From assembly GCA_023101485.1 (NCBI GenBank), contig LVZB01000001.1, positions 186,001 through 250,000 on the forward strand: 64,000 bases of DNA. Direction: 5' to 3'. A model generated the notes under the pieces. That model made no database searches and was not told where the DNA came from. It worked only from the letters and a program-made list of their open reading frames with translations. Positions 52,884 through 62,459 of the stretch are shown here, piece by piece. Source of the stretch: Pasteurellaceae bacterium Macca. Lineage in GTDB: Bacteria; Pseudomonadota; Gammaproteobacteria; Enterobacterales; Pasteurellaceae. A program made the position numbers and the translations under genes. Every line of letters begins with the position of its first letter. The stretch's first letter is position 1.

Positions 52884-54107
52884 TTAAATTGCCCAAAATG
52901 GCAGGGCAATCAGGTTTTCGCTTAGCCACATCTTTTGGGGATATTGGTTGATAATAATGCCGTGACTTACACTGATTTCTGCCTCGGGCAAGTTATCTCG
53001 CAGTAAATTAAATGCCTTTGCCATACGCTTATCGGGGCTTGCCGTGGTTTTAATCTCTACGGGATAAAGGGTGCGATTATACTCAATTAACAGATCAATT
53101 TCTTTTTGATTGGTATCCCGATAAAAATAAATCGGGGGCTCTAAGCCATTGTTATAGAAAGATTTTATGATCTCACTGATGACAAAAGTTTCAAAAAATT
53201 GACCGCTCTTTGCCCCTTGTTGAATGGTTTCAGGGGTAAGCCATTTGGTTAAATACGCCATTAAACCCGTATCAAGCATATAGATTTTCGGTGTTTTAAT
53301 CGCTCGTTTTAAGTGATTATGATGATAAGGTTGGAGTAAATAGATAATGCCGGAGGTTTCAAGCAAGGTTGTCCAACGCTTGGCAGTATCAAGGGAGATA
53401 CCAACTTCTTGGGCAACGTTGCTGTAATTGAGTAACTCGCCACTGCGGGCGGCGATTGCAATCATAAAACGGGTAAAATCATTGAGATTAGAAACGTTAG
53501 TCAGCGAGCGGACATCGCGTTCAATATAAGTCGAAACATAAGAGGCGTAATAAATTTCCCAATCCATTTCCTGTTCATAAAGGCGTGGCATATAGCCTTG
53601 ATGAATAATTTGCCAAATATTTTCCACCGGTTTTAAGTTTGCTTCTCGGGCTTGGAGATAATCCAAATCGGGGATAAAGGGGCGCGTAAAGTCAGCTTGC
53701 TGAATTTCACGCAAGGAGAAACCTTGTAATTTCAAAATAGCAATTCTGCCGGCAAGGGATTCGGTGACATTTTCCATCAGTTGGAAAGCCTGTGAGCCAG
53801 AAAGCAGAAAAAGTCCATTCTCTTTTTGTTTATCAATGGCTAATTTGAGGCTAGAAAATAGCTCTGGTGCATATTGCACTTCATCTAAAATGAGCTTGCC
53901 ATTGTGGTTAAGCATAAAGAGTGTAGGGTCATTTTTGGCTTGATTGAGCAGAACGGGATCATCAAACGTAATATATTGATATTGCTCGCCGATATGTTGT
54001 AGCAAGGTCGATTTACCCACTTGTCTTGGACCTGTCACCAAAATGGCAGGAAATTGCTGGGTAAGGCGTTGGACTAAGGGCGTGATTTGTCGGGTATAAA
54101 AAGGCAT
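52884..54107 (-). CDS. AAA ATPase with DUF4143 domain
   Basis: A 407-residue protein with Walker A GPRQVGKST (26-34), Walker B LILDEVQYAPELF (about 71-83), sensor LLSGSQAFQLM, and a C-terminal DUF4143 domain that includes YPVEIKTTASPDKRM, a nuclease-like E-x-K stretch. Such proteins are common, patchily distributed and of unknown role. It lies downstream of uup on the same strand and is preceded by a striking inverted pair of palindromes. It might be a recent acquisition between uup and tcdA; base composition does not clearly show this. Confidence 0.88.
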   Translation of the reverse strand: MPFYTRQITPLVQRLTQQFPAILVTGPRQVGKSTLLQHIGEQYQYITFDDPVLLNQAKNDPTLFMLNHNGKLILDEVQYAPELFSSLKLAIDKQKENGLFLLSGSQAFQLMENVTESLAGRIAILKLQGFSLREIQQADFTRPFIPDLDYLQAREANLKPVENIWQIIHQGYMPRLYEQEMDWEIYYASYVSTYIERDVRSLTNVSNLNDFTRFMIAIAARSGELLNYSNVAQEVGISLDTAKRWTTLLETSGIIYLLQPYHHNHLKRAIKTPKIYMLDTGLMAYLTKWLTPETIQQGAKSGQFFETFVISEIIKSFYNNGLEPPIYFYRDTNQKEIDLLIEYNRTLYPVEIKTTASPDKRMAKAFNLLRDNLPEAEISVSHGIIINQYPQKMWLSENLIALPFWAI

Positions 54108-54117
54108 AGTAAAAATA

Positions 54118-54150
54118 AGTTTAATCTAAGATGGTATCGTAGATTAAACT
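54118..54150. repeat. Left copy of a 33-bp palindromic element
   Basis: AGTTTAATCTA, an 11-base centre, then TAGATTAAACT: each arm is perfectly self-complementary. The whole 33 bp is repeated in inverted orientation at 54191-54223. It starts 11 bases upstream of the DUF4143 ATPase ATG. Confidence 0.93.
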
Positions 54151-54190
54151 TAAAATTAGCGACTGTAAAGGTAGAGAGCGCAAGAAAATG

Positions 54191-54223
54191 AGTTTAATCT
54201 ACGATACCATCTTAGATTAAACT
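54191..54223. repeat. Right copy of a 33-bp palindromic element
   Basis: Exact reverse complement of 54118-54150. The centres are 73 bp apart, close to seven DNA turns, and the copies are joined by a 40-base spacer. It ends 6 bases from the uup stop codon. It could be a paired operator, a cruciform, or the ends of a decayed small element. Confidence 0.93.
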
Positions 54224-54228
54224 GACTT

Positions 54229-56196
54229 TTATCCTGTGATTCCGTTACTAATGGCTTCTAACTGTTCCCAACGCTCGAAAGCGGATTCCAGAGCTTGCTC
54301 CGCATCGGCAAGTTTTTGCAACGTAATTTGCGTTTCGCTTGGAGCTTGGGCGAAGAAATCAGGGGAATTGACAAGGCTTTGCAGGGCTTCAATCTCGGCT
54401 TCAAGCTGTTCCATTTTCGTGGGCAGTTCATCGAGCTCCCGTTGCTCTTTGTAGGAGAGTTTGACCTTTTTCGCCATTGGCTTGGCTTTTTCGGTTTCTG
54501 CTTTTTCCGTAGCCTTTGGCAAATTGTTGTCTAAAATCGACCGCTTGTTATTCTCTTTATTTTCCTTATTTCCTTGCTTTTCTTGCATTGTGGCGAAATA
54601 GTTAGCCTGTTGCTGTTTTGCATCAAAATAGCCCCCGACATATTTATTCACCACGCCTTCGCCTTCAAAAATGAAACATTCTGTCACGGTGTTATCAATA
54701 AATTGACGATCGTGGCTGACGACCAATAGCGTCCCTTGATAATCGGCTAACATTTCTTCCAACAGTTCGAGGGTTTCTACATCAAGATCGTTGGTGGGTT
54801 CATCCAGAATAAGCAAGTTATTCGGCTTTAACAGTAGCTTGGCGAGTAACAAGCGGTTGCGTTCCCCACCGGATAAGGCTTTCACTGGCGTCATTGCCCG
54901 TTTGGGTGGGAATAAGAAATCTTGCAGATAACCTAAAACGTGGCGTTTTACGCCATTGACTTCAATATCTTGCTTGCCATCGGCAACGTTATCCATCACC
55001 GTTTTTTCAGGATCAAGCTCGGCTCGGTATTGGTCGAAATAGGCAACTTCGAGTTTTGTGCCACAATGCACTCGACCGCTTGTGGGCTGAATTTCACCGA
55101 GTAAGAGTTTAATTAAGGTGGTTTTGCCGATACCGTTTGCCCCAATCAGGGCGATTTTATCCCCCCGTAAAATAGTAGTGGTAAAGTTTTTCAGTAGCAC
55201 TTTACCGCCCACTTCAACGCTGGCATTTTCCACTTCAAACACGATTTTGCCAGAGCGGGCGGTGTTATCGAGTTGGATTTTCGCCGTGCCAAGCACTTCT
55301 CGGCGGTTACGGCGTTCTTCTCGCAACGCTTTTAAGGCACGAACACGCCCTTCGTTACGGGTTCGGCGAGCTTTAATGCCTTGACGAATCCAGACTTCTT
55401 CCTGAGCAAGTTTTTTATCAAACAGCTCATTTTGCAAGGCTTCAACACGGAGATCTTCTGCTTTCGTTTCTAAATACACATCATAATGACTTGGGTAAGA
55501 CACCAATTTTCCGCGATCTAAATCGACAATTCGGGTTGCCATTTTGCGGATAAAGGCACGGTCGTGGGAAATAAAAATAATGCTTCCTTTAAAATCAAGG
55601 AGCAAATTTTCAAGCCAAGCAATGGTATCGACATCTAAATGGTTCGTTGGCTCATCGAGTAATAAAATATCCGGATCGGCAACTAACGCTCGGGCAAGGG
55701 CGGCTCGGCGAACCCAGCCCCCCGAAAGCTCGTTTAAGCGTTTATCGGGGTCGAGTTCTAACAGTTTGAGGGTATCTTGAATACGGTTTTCAAATTGCCA
55801 ACCGTTGGCGTGTTCCAGCTGGGCTTGAACATCGGCTAATTGGGTTAAGAGCGTTTCGCTGTAATCCGTCTGCATTTGTTGCGAAATGTGATGATACTGC
55901 TTTAATAAATCGCTTAAATGATTGATCCCTTCGGCAACATAATCAAAGACGGTTTCTTCAATGTGGCGAGGGGGATCTTGTTCTAAACGGGTGACCACAA
56001 TGTCTTTTTCAAAAATCAGTTTGCCGTCATCCAGTTGCACTTCACCGGCAAGCACTTTCATTAAAGTCGATTTGCCTGCCCCGTTTCGCCCGACTAAACA
56101 GACCCGTTCGCCTTGTTCAATATGTAATTCGGTGTGATCTAAGAGGGGATGATCGCCAAAGCCAAGATAGGCGTTGGAAAGGTTAATTAAAGCCAT
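54229..56196 (-). CDS. uup: ABC-F ATPase Uup
   Basis: Soluble ABC-F protein with two ATPase domains and a C-terminal DNA-binding coiled coil; in E. coli it affects transposon excision and ribosome or branched-DNA processes. The 655-residue product shows Walker A GRNGAGKST (36-44) and GANGIGKTT (about 352-360), signatures LSGGW and LSGGE, Walker B LLLDEPTNHLD and LILDEPTNDLD. The C-terminal 90 residues are a charged coiled coil (YKEQRELDELPTKMEQLE). Uptake signals at 54539 and 55074 are inside the gene. Confidence 0.95.
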   Translation of the reverse strand: MALINLSNAYLGFGDHPLLDHTELHIEQGERVCLVGRNGAGKSTLMKVLAGEVQLDDGKLIFEKDIVVTRLEQDPPRHIEETVFDYVAEGINHLSDLLKQYHHISQQMQTDYSETLLTQLADVQAQLEHANGWQFENRIQDTLKLLELDPDKRLNELSGGWVRRAALARALVADPDILLLDEPTNHLDVDTIAWLENLLLDFKGSIIFISHDRAFIRKMATRIVDLDRGKLVSYPSHYDVYLETKAEDLRVEALQNELFDKKLAQEEVWIRQGIKARRTRNEGRVRALKALREERRNRREVLGTAKIQLDNTARSGKIVFEVENASVEVGGKVLLKNFTTTILRGDKIALIGANGIGKTTLIKLLLGEIQPTSGRVHCGTKLEVAYFDQYRAELDPEKTVMDNVADGKQDIEVNGVKRHVLGYLQDFLFPPKRAMTPVKALSGGERNRLLLAKLLLKPNNLLILDEPTNDLDVETLELLEEMLADYQGTLLVVSHDRQFIDNTVTECFIFEGEGVVNKYVGGYFDAKQQQANYFATMQEKQGNKENKENNKRSILDNNLPKATEKAETEKAKPMAKKVKLSYKEQRELDELPTKMEQLEAEIEALQSLVNSPDFFAQAPSETQITLQKLADAEQALESAFERWEQLEAISNGITG

Positions 56197-56368
56197 AATT
56201 TCTCATTATCAATCAAAAAATGGGGCAGATTTTAGCAGTTTTTTGACCGCTTGTAATCAACACAACGGACAGCCTTGGGGATGGATTGCTTAGTAATTTC
56301 TCTTCTTAGACGATTAGGTTTTTATTGTATAATCTTTTTATTGTTCCTCTACTTCTCATTTTCGTTCA

Positions 56369-56848
56369 ATGTTTATTATTCAGCCTTATCACTCTGATTA
56401 TTTAATGGAAACGCTTTCTCTTTTTAAAGAATCTGTTCGAAAAATAAGTGGGAAAGTTTATTCTACCGAACAAATAAATGCTTGGATCAATATTGAATTA
56501 CCAGATTGGCAAACAAAAATGGAAAACAGTTACCTTGCCTTGATTGACGGTAATGTAGCAGGGGTGATGAAAATAGATGACAATTATTTAGATCTATTAT
56601 TTATTCACCCAAATTTTATCTATCAAGGTGTTGGGAAAGCATTATTAAAAAAAGCAGAAATATTAGCTGAAAAGAAGGGATTTTCAACTCTTCTTACAGA
56701 AGCAAGTATCAATGCAAAGCATTTTTTTGAGAGAAATAATTTTCAGGTTTTACAAGTACAAAATGTCTTTTTAAGAGGGCAGGTATTTTTAAACTACAAA
56801 ATGGAAAAAGCCCTCCCGACAATTTACAAACCGCCGAGAAGGGCATAG
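56369..56848 (+). CDS. GNAT family N-acetyltransferase
   Basis: A 159-residue acetyltransferase. The acetyl-CoA motif A region reads LDLLFIHPNFIYQGVGKALLKKAE (Q-G-V-G-K), followed by EASINAKHFFERNNFQV, the usual beta-bulge and C-terminal motif B. The layout is like YafP-type small GNATs; substrate unknown. The gene is AT-rich and has no clear ribosome site, so it may be weakly expressed or acquired. nadK starts 33 bases past its stop, apparently the same transcript. Confidence 0.85.
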   Translation: MFIIQPYHSDYLMETLSLFKESVRKISGKVYSTEQINAWINIELPDWQTKMENSYLALIDGNVAGVMKIDDNYLDLLFIHPNFIYQGVGKALLKKAEILAEKKGFSTLLTEASINAKHFFERNNFQVLQVQNVFLRGQVFLNYKMEKALPTIYKPPRRA

Positions 56849-56880
56849 TATAAGCACCATTTTGTTTTTAATGATTGACT

Positions 56881-57762
56881 ATGGCAAACCCAAAATTTAA
56901 AACGATTGCGATTGTTGGCACACCACGCCACAACATCGCCCTTGAAACGCATTTAGCGGTTTATAACTGGCTGACCGAACGGCACTATACCGTATTAGTG
57001 GAATCTAAAATCGCCCACCAACTTTCCCTACCGCACTCGGCAACCCTTGATGAGATTGGCGAATGGGCAGATTTAGTGATTGTGATTGGTGGCGACGGCA
57101 ATATGCTCGGAATGGCTCGGCAACTGGCAAAATACCATGTGCCGTTAATTGGCATTAACCGTGGTAATCTCGGCTTTTTAACCGATATTGCGCCCCAAAC
57201 GGCATTTGAACAACTCCACAGCTGTTTAGAGCGTGGGGAGTTTTTTATTGAGGAGCGTTTCCTCTTAGAAGCGAAAATTGAGCGAAATGGCAAAATAGTG
57301 GAGAGTAATAACGCCCTAAATGAAGTGGTTATCCATTCTAGCCAAATTGCTCGCACCATTGATTTTGAAGTTTATATTGATGGCAAATTCGCCTTTTCCC
57401 AACGTTCTGACGGCTTAATTATTGCCACGCCAACGGGTTCAACCGCCTATTCCCTCTCCGCCGGAGGGCCTATTTTGACACCGAATTTAAACGCCATCGC
57501 CCTTGTTCCCCTTAATCCTCATAGCCTTTCTTCTCGTCCGCTGGTGGTGGATGGCGATAGCCATATTTCGTTGCGTTTTGCCCAATATAACCAACCGAGT
57601 TTAGCCGTGAGTTGTGATAGCCAACGGCTGTTCCCTTTTGAGCCTGATGATCGGGTTATTGTTCAAAAAAGCCCCGACACACTCCGCCTACTTCATTTAG
57701 AAAACTATAACTATTTCAATGTGTTAGGTTCAAAACTTGGCTGGTTAAGTAAACTGTTTTGA
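56881..57762 (+). CDS. nadK: NAD kinase
   Basis: Phosphorylates NAD to NADP. From the ATG at 56881 the product is 293 residues. The nucleotide motif GGDGN is at 70-74 ([12 protein letters not shown]), and [16 protein letters not shown] (about 175-190) forms the NAD site. A TTG two codons upstream is ignored. In E. coli nadK precedes recN; here recN is 14 kb away on the other strand. Confidence 0.95.
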   Translation: MANPKFKTIAIVGTPRHNIALETHLAVYNWLTERHYTVLVESKIAHQLSLPHSATLDEIGEWADLVIVIGGDGNMLGMARQLAKYHVPLIGINRGNLGFLTDIAPQTAFEQLHSCLERGEFFIEERFLLEAKIERNGKIVESNNALNEVVIHSSQIARTIDFEVYIDGKFAFSQRSDGLIIATPTGSTAYSLSAGGPILTPNLNAIALVPLNPHSLSSRPLVVDGDSHISLRFAQYNQPSLAVSCDSQRLFPFEPDDRVIVQKSPDTLRLLHLENYNYFNVLGSKLGWLSKLF

Positions 57763-57793
57763 TTCAATCCGTTAAGCCGTGAAAGGGGGCAAA

Positions 57794-58768
57794 ATGAGCG
57801 TAAAAAATTTTACAGTTTATTTAGGTAGCGAAGCTGGGCGGAACTTTGAAGAGAGTATTAAACATCTTGAAGGGCGCGTAAATGAAACAAAATATGAGAA
57901 TAAAGCAGATTATTATGTACAAGCTTTTTTAGAGTATAAATTTCCATTTCGCTTTCTATCATTATTAGCGACCAATAGTCATCATTTTTACGCTTCTTAT
58001 AACTTAGTTGTTGAAAATGATATTCAAGCTTTTAAATATAATACTTATTTAGCCGCAAAAATTAATATTTTAAGTGAGTATGACTATCAATGGGCATATA
58101 ACGGGCGTAATGTGGGACATTTTTTTAATGCCTTAATGAGCGATAGCCCTGAATTGCTTAATTATTTTATTCAACATCGAGATGAAATTGTGGATATTAA
58201 CGCACCTTATCATTCTCGTGATGCACGCCCTTTTTTTAATGCCAATACTTTATTAGCGCTGACTGGTGAATGGGCATTGTTAAAAACGCGTGCTTTATTA
58301 TTTATCAATGATCCCAAAATGCTATCAAGCAATCGAATTAGAATTTATGAGCATGAGTTTTATATTGGCTTGGCAGAGCAAGATATTGAAAAAATGAAGA
58401 AGGCATTAAATATCTTACTTGAGCCTAAAAATGCCAAAAAAGCGGTGTATGATTGCGATGTTTGTTATGATTTTTACTTGCAAATGCAAGTGTTAATGTA
58501 TGCCAAAATTGCCATGATTCACGGCTTTGATTTAGGTATAGATAGCCCGATTGCACCGAAAGCGTTAATTGAAATTAACCCATTGGAAAAATATGAAGAT
58601 CCTTATGATTTCATGAAAGCGTTTAGCTATGACAAACCCCATCAAGATTGGGTGAATTTAATTCAACAAAGAATAGCCGAACGTCAAGCACAGGCATTAT
58701 TATTAGAAAAACAGAAAGAAAATAAAATGATTTCGTTTTTTAAAGGGTTGTTTAAATTTGCAAAATAA
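57794..58768 (+). CDS. Protein of unknown function, possibly Imm49-like immunity protein
   Basis: A 324-residue soluble, mostly alpha-helical protein, AT-rich and rich in Tyr/Phe/Asn, unlike its neighbours. The HQDWVNLIQQ near the C-terminus and the several Trp-centred helices recall the Imm49 family of polymorphic-toxin immunity proteins, but I cannot confirm this without a search. It ends in a basic amphipathic tail (MISFFKGLFKFAK). GGGGGC precedes the ATG at 57794. Two 48-residue ORFs follow in the same direction, also consistent with an immunity island. No toxin gene is seen. Confidence 0.55.
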   Translation: MSVKNFTVYLGSEAGRNFEESIKHLEGRVNETKYENKADYYVQAFLEYKFPFRFLSLLATNSHHFYASYNLVVENDIQAFKYNTYLAAKINILSEYDYQWAYNGRNVGHFFNALMSDSPELLNYFIQHRDEIVDINAPYHSRDARPFFNANTLLALTGEWALLKTRALLFINDPKMLSSNRIRIYEHEFYIGLAEQDIEKMKKALNILLEPKNAKKAVYDCDVCYDFYLQMQVLMYAKIAMIHGFDLGIDSPIAPKALIEINPLEKYEDPYDFMKAFSYDKPHQDWVNLIQQRIAERQAQALLLEKQKENKMISFFKGLFKFAK

Positions 58769-58839
58769 CACCACAACAAGCGGTCGAATTTTTGAAAGAG
58801 TTTGTATTTGGAAAAATTCATTGAAATAAGGATAGTTAA

Positions 58840-58986
58840 ATGAAAGCGTTGAGCGTTTTATTTGATGATGGCGAAGTGGATAGATCCTTAATTGAAAATT
58901 TTGCTAGAAATGCGAATGTAATTTTCCCAGAAAGCTATATTGCATTAGTTTGTCAATATGAATATCAAGATCCATTAGATAATTAA
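58840..58986 (+). CDS. 48-residue ORF, possible truncated SUKH-like immunity protein
   Basis: ATG at 58840 with AAGGAT 8 bases before it; 48 codons ending in TAA. The peptide contains NFARNANVIFPESYIALV, which is like the start of SMI1/KNR4 (SUKH) immunity proteins (helix, then a (L/F)P-x-x-Y segment), but these are normally 120 residues or more. It may be a decayed gene: the same frame continues for 7 more codons (NSEWSIR) after the stop. Confidence 0.45.
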   Translation: MKALSVLFDDGEVDRSLIENFARNANVIFPESYIALVCQYEYQDPLDN

Positions 58987-59012
58987 AATAGCGAATGGAG
59001 TATAAGAATGTG

Positions 59013-59159
59013 ATGATTAAAAAGTTTACCGCAAGAATGATATTTATAGTGTTAGGCATTATTTCTTATACCATATTTGCGAGTCTTTTGGGTAAAAAGG
59101 ATACGTTTTTTCTTCATTTTCAAAAAAATAGGTTAAAGCCTTGTACTATAAGGCTTTAA
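59013..59159 (+). CDS. 48-residue putative membrane peptide
   Basis: ATG at 59013 (a GTG is one codon before) opens 48 codons ending TAA. A hydrophobic helix, MIFIVLGIISYTIFASLLG, is followed by a charged, Phe/Lys-rich tail. GGAGT lies 14-15 bases upstream. Its end overlaps a hairpin at 59131-59161. It could be a small membrane partner or a chance ORF. Confidence 0.4.
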   Translation: MIKKFTARMIFIVLGIISYTIFASLLGKKDTFFLHFQKNRLKPCTIRL

Positions 59160-59161
59160 CC
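59131..59161 (-). terminator. Hairpin with T-run on the minus strand
   Basis: GGTTAAAGCCTT (59131-59142) and AAGGCTTTAACC (59150-59161) form a perfect 12-bp stem. On the minus strand it is followed by TATTTTTTTG, so it probably terminates ppc transcription, about 140 bases past the ppc stop. Confidence 0.75.
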
Positions 59162-59303
59162 CCCATTTTGAGCAACCATTTTTCTACCATGCCTATTTCG
59201 GGAATATGCTGTTTAAAAGCAATACACCGATTTTATCTGCACCTCAAAAGTTGAAAATAAACTCAACTTTCTAACGTGCAGACTTATTCTTTTTATATTT
59301 TTA
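59162..59303. other. Gene-remnant and structured region between the small ORFs and ppc
   Basis: A plus-strand frame without a start reads FEQPFFYHAYFGNMLFKS and ends TAA at about 59275, which looks like the tail of a real protein that has lost its front. A nested inverted repeat, TCTGCAC/GTGCAGA (59236-59282) around AAAGTTGA/TCAACTTT (59247-59270), lies 22 bases past the ppc stop and may protect or end its mRNA. Confidence 0.4.
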
Positions 59304-61943
59304 CTACCCCGTATTCCGCATACCAGCAGCAATGCCAGTAATGGTAATCATCAACGCCTGTTCTAAATCAGGGTCGCTATTTTCCCCCATTCCACGCAAG
59401 CGGTGGAGTAATTCCGCTTGGAGAAGGTTAAGCGGATCGGTGTAGATATTCCGTAGGGCGATGGATTCTGCAATCCAAGGGAGATCCGCCATTAACTGCC
59501 CTTCGTGGGCGAGGGAGAGAACCGTTTGCAGATCCGCTGTCAGTTGAGCGCGTAACACTTTACCTAAGCGGTGTAAATGTGTTGGCACAAGGCGTTGATC
59601 ATAATGCTCGGCTAACCATAAATCCGCTTTACTGAACACCATTTCAAGCATTCCAATACGCGTTGAGAAAAACGGCCATTGCGCACACATCTCTTTTAAT
59701 AATGGCTCTTCGCCTTGTTCAATCAGCTGTGCAAGGGCTTGTCCTGCCCCTAGCCATGCAGGGAGCATTAGGCGATTTTGCATCCACGCGAAGATCCACG
59801 GAATCGCCCGTAGGCTCTCCACGCCCCCATTTGGATTGCGTTTTGCTGGCCGTGAGCCAAGTGGTAATTTTGATAATTCCTGTTCAGGCGTTGCCGAGCG
59901 GAAATAAGGCACGAAATCAGGCTCTCCGCGGACAATGCCACGGTAGATCTCACAGGAAATTTCCGCCCCTTTATCCATCACATCACGCCAAGCCTGTTTC
60001 GGCTCAGGCGGTGGGCAGAGGTTCGCTTCTAAAATCGCACTGGCATAGAGATCAAGGCTTTCCAATGCCACGGCAGGTAAGCCCAGTTTAAAGCGAATCA
60101 TCTCGCCTTGTTCCGTTACCCTTAGCCCATTTTTCAAGGAGCGTGGCGGTTGTGAGAGTAATGCGGCGTGGGCAGGCGCACCACCTCGCCCAATCGTGCC
60201 ACCCCGTCCGTGGAAGAGCGTCAGCTCAATTTGGTATTTCTCACATAAATTGACTAATGCTTCTTGGGCACGATATTGCGCCCAAGAAGCAGCAAGCATA
60301 CCGGCATCTTTGGCGGAATCGGAGTAGCCAATCATCACCATTTGTCGGTTGTTAATCACGCCCCGATACCAGCCGATATTAAACAGATCCGTCATCACTT
60401 TTTCGCAGTGATCAAGATCCTCTAAGGTTTCAAACAGTGGTGCAACGGGAATCGTGGTGCGACAACCTGCCTCTTTTAATAAGAGATGTACCGCTAACAC
60501 ATCCGAGGCTTCGTGCGCCATTGAAATCACATAAGCAGAAATCGCCCCTTCTGGTTGTTCCGCCACCACTTTACAGGTTGCTAAAATCTCTTGGGTTTCA
60601 GGGCTTGGCTGCCAATTATGGGGAATCAGCGGACGGCGAGAGCTTAATTCACGCACGAGGAACGCCTGTTTGTCTTCTTCCGTCCATTGGGCATAATCCC
60701 CTAAGCCGATATAGCGTGTAATTTCCGCAATCGCCATTTCATGGCGAGTGCTTTCTTGGCGAATATCAAGGCGCGATAAACCTAAGCCAAAACAGCGAAT
60801 ACGGCGTAGGCAATCGAGCAAATCGCCATTTGCAATAATCCGCATACCACATTGATGGAGAGATTGATAACAGTCATAAAGCGGTGTCCAGAGCTGTTCA
60901 TCCTCACTTAAAATCTCCTCTGCGGAAATCAAAGGGGTATTACCCTCCAAAAGCTCCGTGTAATAGGTCACGGTTTTGGCTAATTTTCCCCGTAGAGTTT
61001 TAATCACCGCACGATAAGGTTCGAGATGATCGCCATATTTCTGACGAAATTCAGCAGTACAATGCACCACGGAAAGCTCATCCGCCAAGGATTTAATATC
61101 TTCTAAAAAGAGCTCCGCCGCTTTTAAGCGATTCATACGCAGGACTTTGCGTGTAGTTTCCGCCGTCACAAACGGGTTACCGTCACGGTCGCCCCCCATC
61201 CACGAAGAAAAACGCACCGGAGCAAGCCCCACAGGGTGTTGAACACCAAAATTTTTCTCTAAATGGAAATTAAGCTGACGGCAGAAATTCGGCACGGCTT
61301 TCCACAAGCTATTTTCAATCACTGCCATACCGCCTTTGGCTTCATCCACCGGCGTTGGGCGTTGAGTCCGAATTTCATTAGTGTGCCATGCAAGGGCGAT
61401 ATGTTGCATTAAACGGCGTTTAATTTTGGTCGCTTCGGCTTCGGTTAAATCATCATGTTCTAACAGGCTTAAACAGCGGTTAATCTCAACGTGTTTATAT
61501 CCCACAGAACGGCGAGTTACTTCCGTTGGATGGGCAGTCAACACTAAATCAATCAATAAATTTTCTACGGTATGAATTACCTTCTCCGCTGGCACACCTT
61601 CAGCTTTTAAGCGCGCAAAAAGTGCGCCCATCGAACGCTCCCCAAGGGATTGTTTTTGGCTTTGACGGGAGATGGTTTGGTACTGCTCGGCAATATTGGT
61701 TAAGTTTAAGAATTGGCTAAATGCACGGGCAACGGGAATGACATTTTCTGTCGAAATATGGGCAAGCATATCCAGCAATGCTTCTCGGGCTTTTTCATCC
61801 CCCTCACGAGAACGGCGAGAAAGCAGACGAATATTTTCAATTAAATCAAGGATTTCCGAGCCTTGGGCTTCACGAATCGTTTCACCTAAAAAACCGCCAA
61901 GCATCTGGATATTGCTTCGCATTGCATCATAAATTTCAGTCAT
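59304..61943 (-). CDS. ppc: Phosphoenolpyruvate carboxylase
   Basis: Converts PEP and bicarbonate to oxaloacetate; a key anaplerotic and succinate-forming step in Pasteurellaceae. From the ATG at 61943 the product is 879 residues. Active-site signatures: [13 protein letters not shown] (about 130-142), [28 protein letters not shown], and the C-terminal MRNTG required for activity. The longer frame from 62009 is rejected. Confidence 0.97.
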   Translation of the reverse strand: MTEIYDAMRSNIQMLGGFLGETIREAQGSEILDLIENIRLLSRRSREGDEKAREALLDMLAHISTENVIPVARAFSQFLNLTNIAEQYQTISRQSQKQSLGERSMGALFARLKAEGVPAEKVIHTVENLLIDLVLTAHPTEVTRRSVGYKHVEINRCLSLLEHDDLTEAEATKIKRRLMQHIALAWHTNEIRTQRPTPVDEAKGGMAVIENSLWKAVPNFCRQLNFHLEKNFGVQHPVGLAPVRFSSWMGGDRDGNPFVTAETTRKVLRMNRLKAAELFLEDIKSLADELSVVHCTAEFRQKYGDHLEPYRAVIKTLRGKLAKTVTYYTELLEGNTPLISAEEILSEDEQLWTPLYDCYQSLHQCGMRIIANGDLLDCLRRIRCFGLGLSRLDIRQESTRHEMAIAEITRYIGLGDYAQWTEEDKQAFLVRELSSRRPLIPHNWQPSPETQEILATCKVVAEQPEGAISAYVISMAHEASDVLAVHLLLKEAGCRTTIPVAPLFETLEDLDHCEKVMTDLFNIGWYRGVINNRQMVMIGYSDSAKDAGMLAASWAQYRAQEALVNLCEKYQIELTLFHGRGGTIGRGGAPAHAALLSQPPRSLKNGLRVTEQGEMIRFKLGLPAVALESLDLYASAILEANLCPPPEPKQAWRDVMDKGAEISCEIYRGIVRGEPDFVPYFRSATPEQELSKLPLGSRPAKRNPNGGVESLRAIPWIFAWMQNRLMLPAWLGAGQALAQLIEQGEEPLLKEMCAQWPFFSTRIGMLEMVFSKADLWLAEHYDQRLVPTHLHRLGKVLRAQLTADLQTVLSLAHEGQLMADLPWIAESIALRNIYTDPLNLLQAELLHRLRGMGENSDPDLEQALMITITGIAAGMRNTG

Positions 61944-62009
61944 AAAATCGTCCTTAGGGCGAGAAAATAAATTAGGTGTAGATATACCGAAAAAGCCCAC
62001 CAAAGGCAA

Positions 62010-62122
62010 TGGAGATTTAATTTTTTTAATGAATTAAATTAGAAAAAGTTATCTTAAAGCAAAGTTTTGCAATATGAAGCCCCTAACGAGCTATTTGAAA
62101 GACTACCCTTCCCCCTGCTTGC
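62010..62122. other. ppc upstream region
   Basis: AT-rich 5' region of ppc on the minus strand grading into a GC-rich repeat cluster. I see no protein frame or clear promoter elements. Confidence 0.4.
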
Positions 62123-62340
62123 GGGGGAAGTCCCCGAAGGGGGATGGGGGGAAACAAATTGTCCAAAAAATTTGACCGCTTGTTTTCGTTGGCTAGCAAG
62201 CCCCCCTCAGTCGCTCCGCGACAGCTCCCCCCGCGAGCAGGGGGAAGTCCCCGAAGGGGGATGGGGGGAAACAAATTGTCCAAAAAATTTGACCGCTTGT
62301 TTTCGTTAGATAGCAAGCCCCCCTCAGTCGCTTCGCGACA
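62123..62340. repeat. Two near-identical 101-bp GC-rich repeats with uptake signals
   Basis: 62123-62223 and 62240-62340 are 117 bases apart and differ at only 3 positions that I can see. Each holds GGGGGAAGTCCCCGAAGGGG, an uptake signal (62174 and 62291), and a small GTCGC-TCC-GCGAC-type hairpin. The composition, strongly G/C-blocked, differs from the neighbourhood. The frames it opens on both strands are by-products. Confidence 0.9.
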
Positions 62341-62459
62341 GGTTACAAATAAGCTCTCGTTGTTCGCTTATTTGCCCTACGGGTCGTTGGCATAGCCAAC
62401 GCTCAAAGCCTTTCAGGCTTTGTCCCCCGCAAGCAAGGGGAGCGAGATTACAAGCGGTC
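62341..62459. repeat. Hairpin-rich extension of the repeat cluster, ending in an uptake signal
   Basis: Successive small palindromes: GTTGGCATAGCCAAC (62386-62400), AAAGCCTTTCAGGCTTT (62405-62421) and CCCCCGCAAGCAAGGGG, then an uptake signal at 62450-62459 touching the prmB stop. It is probably a composite intergenic repeat and may serve as the prmB terminator. Confidence 0.65.

Noticed and set aside
62067-62395. Proline/glycine-rich ORFs on both strands
   Set aside because: They are translations of the 101-bp GC-rich repeat; no ribosome sites, and both strands are open at once.
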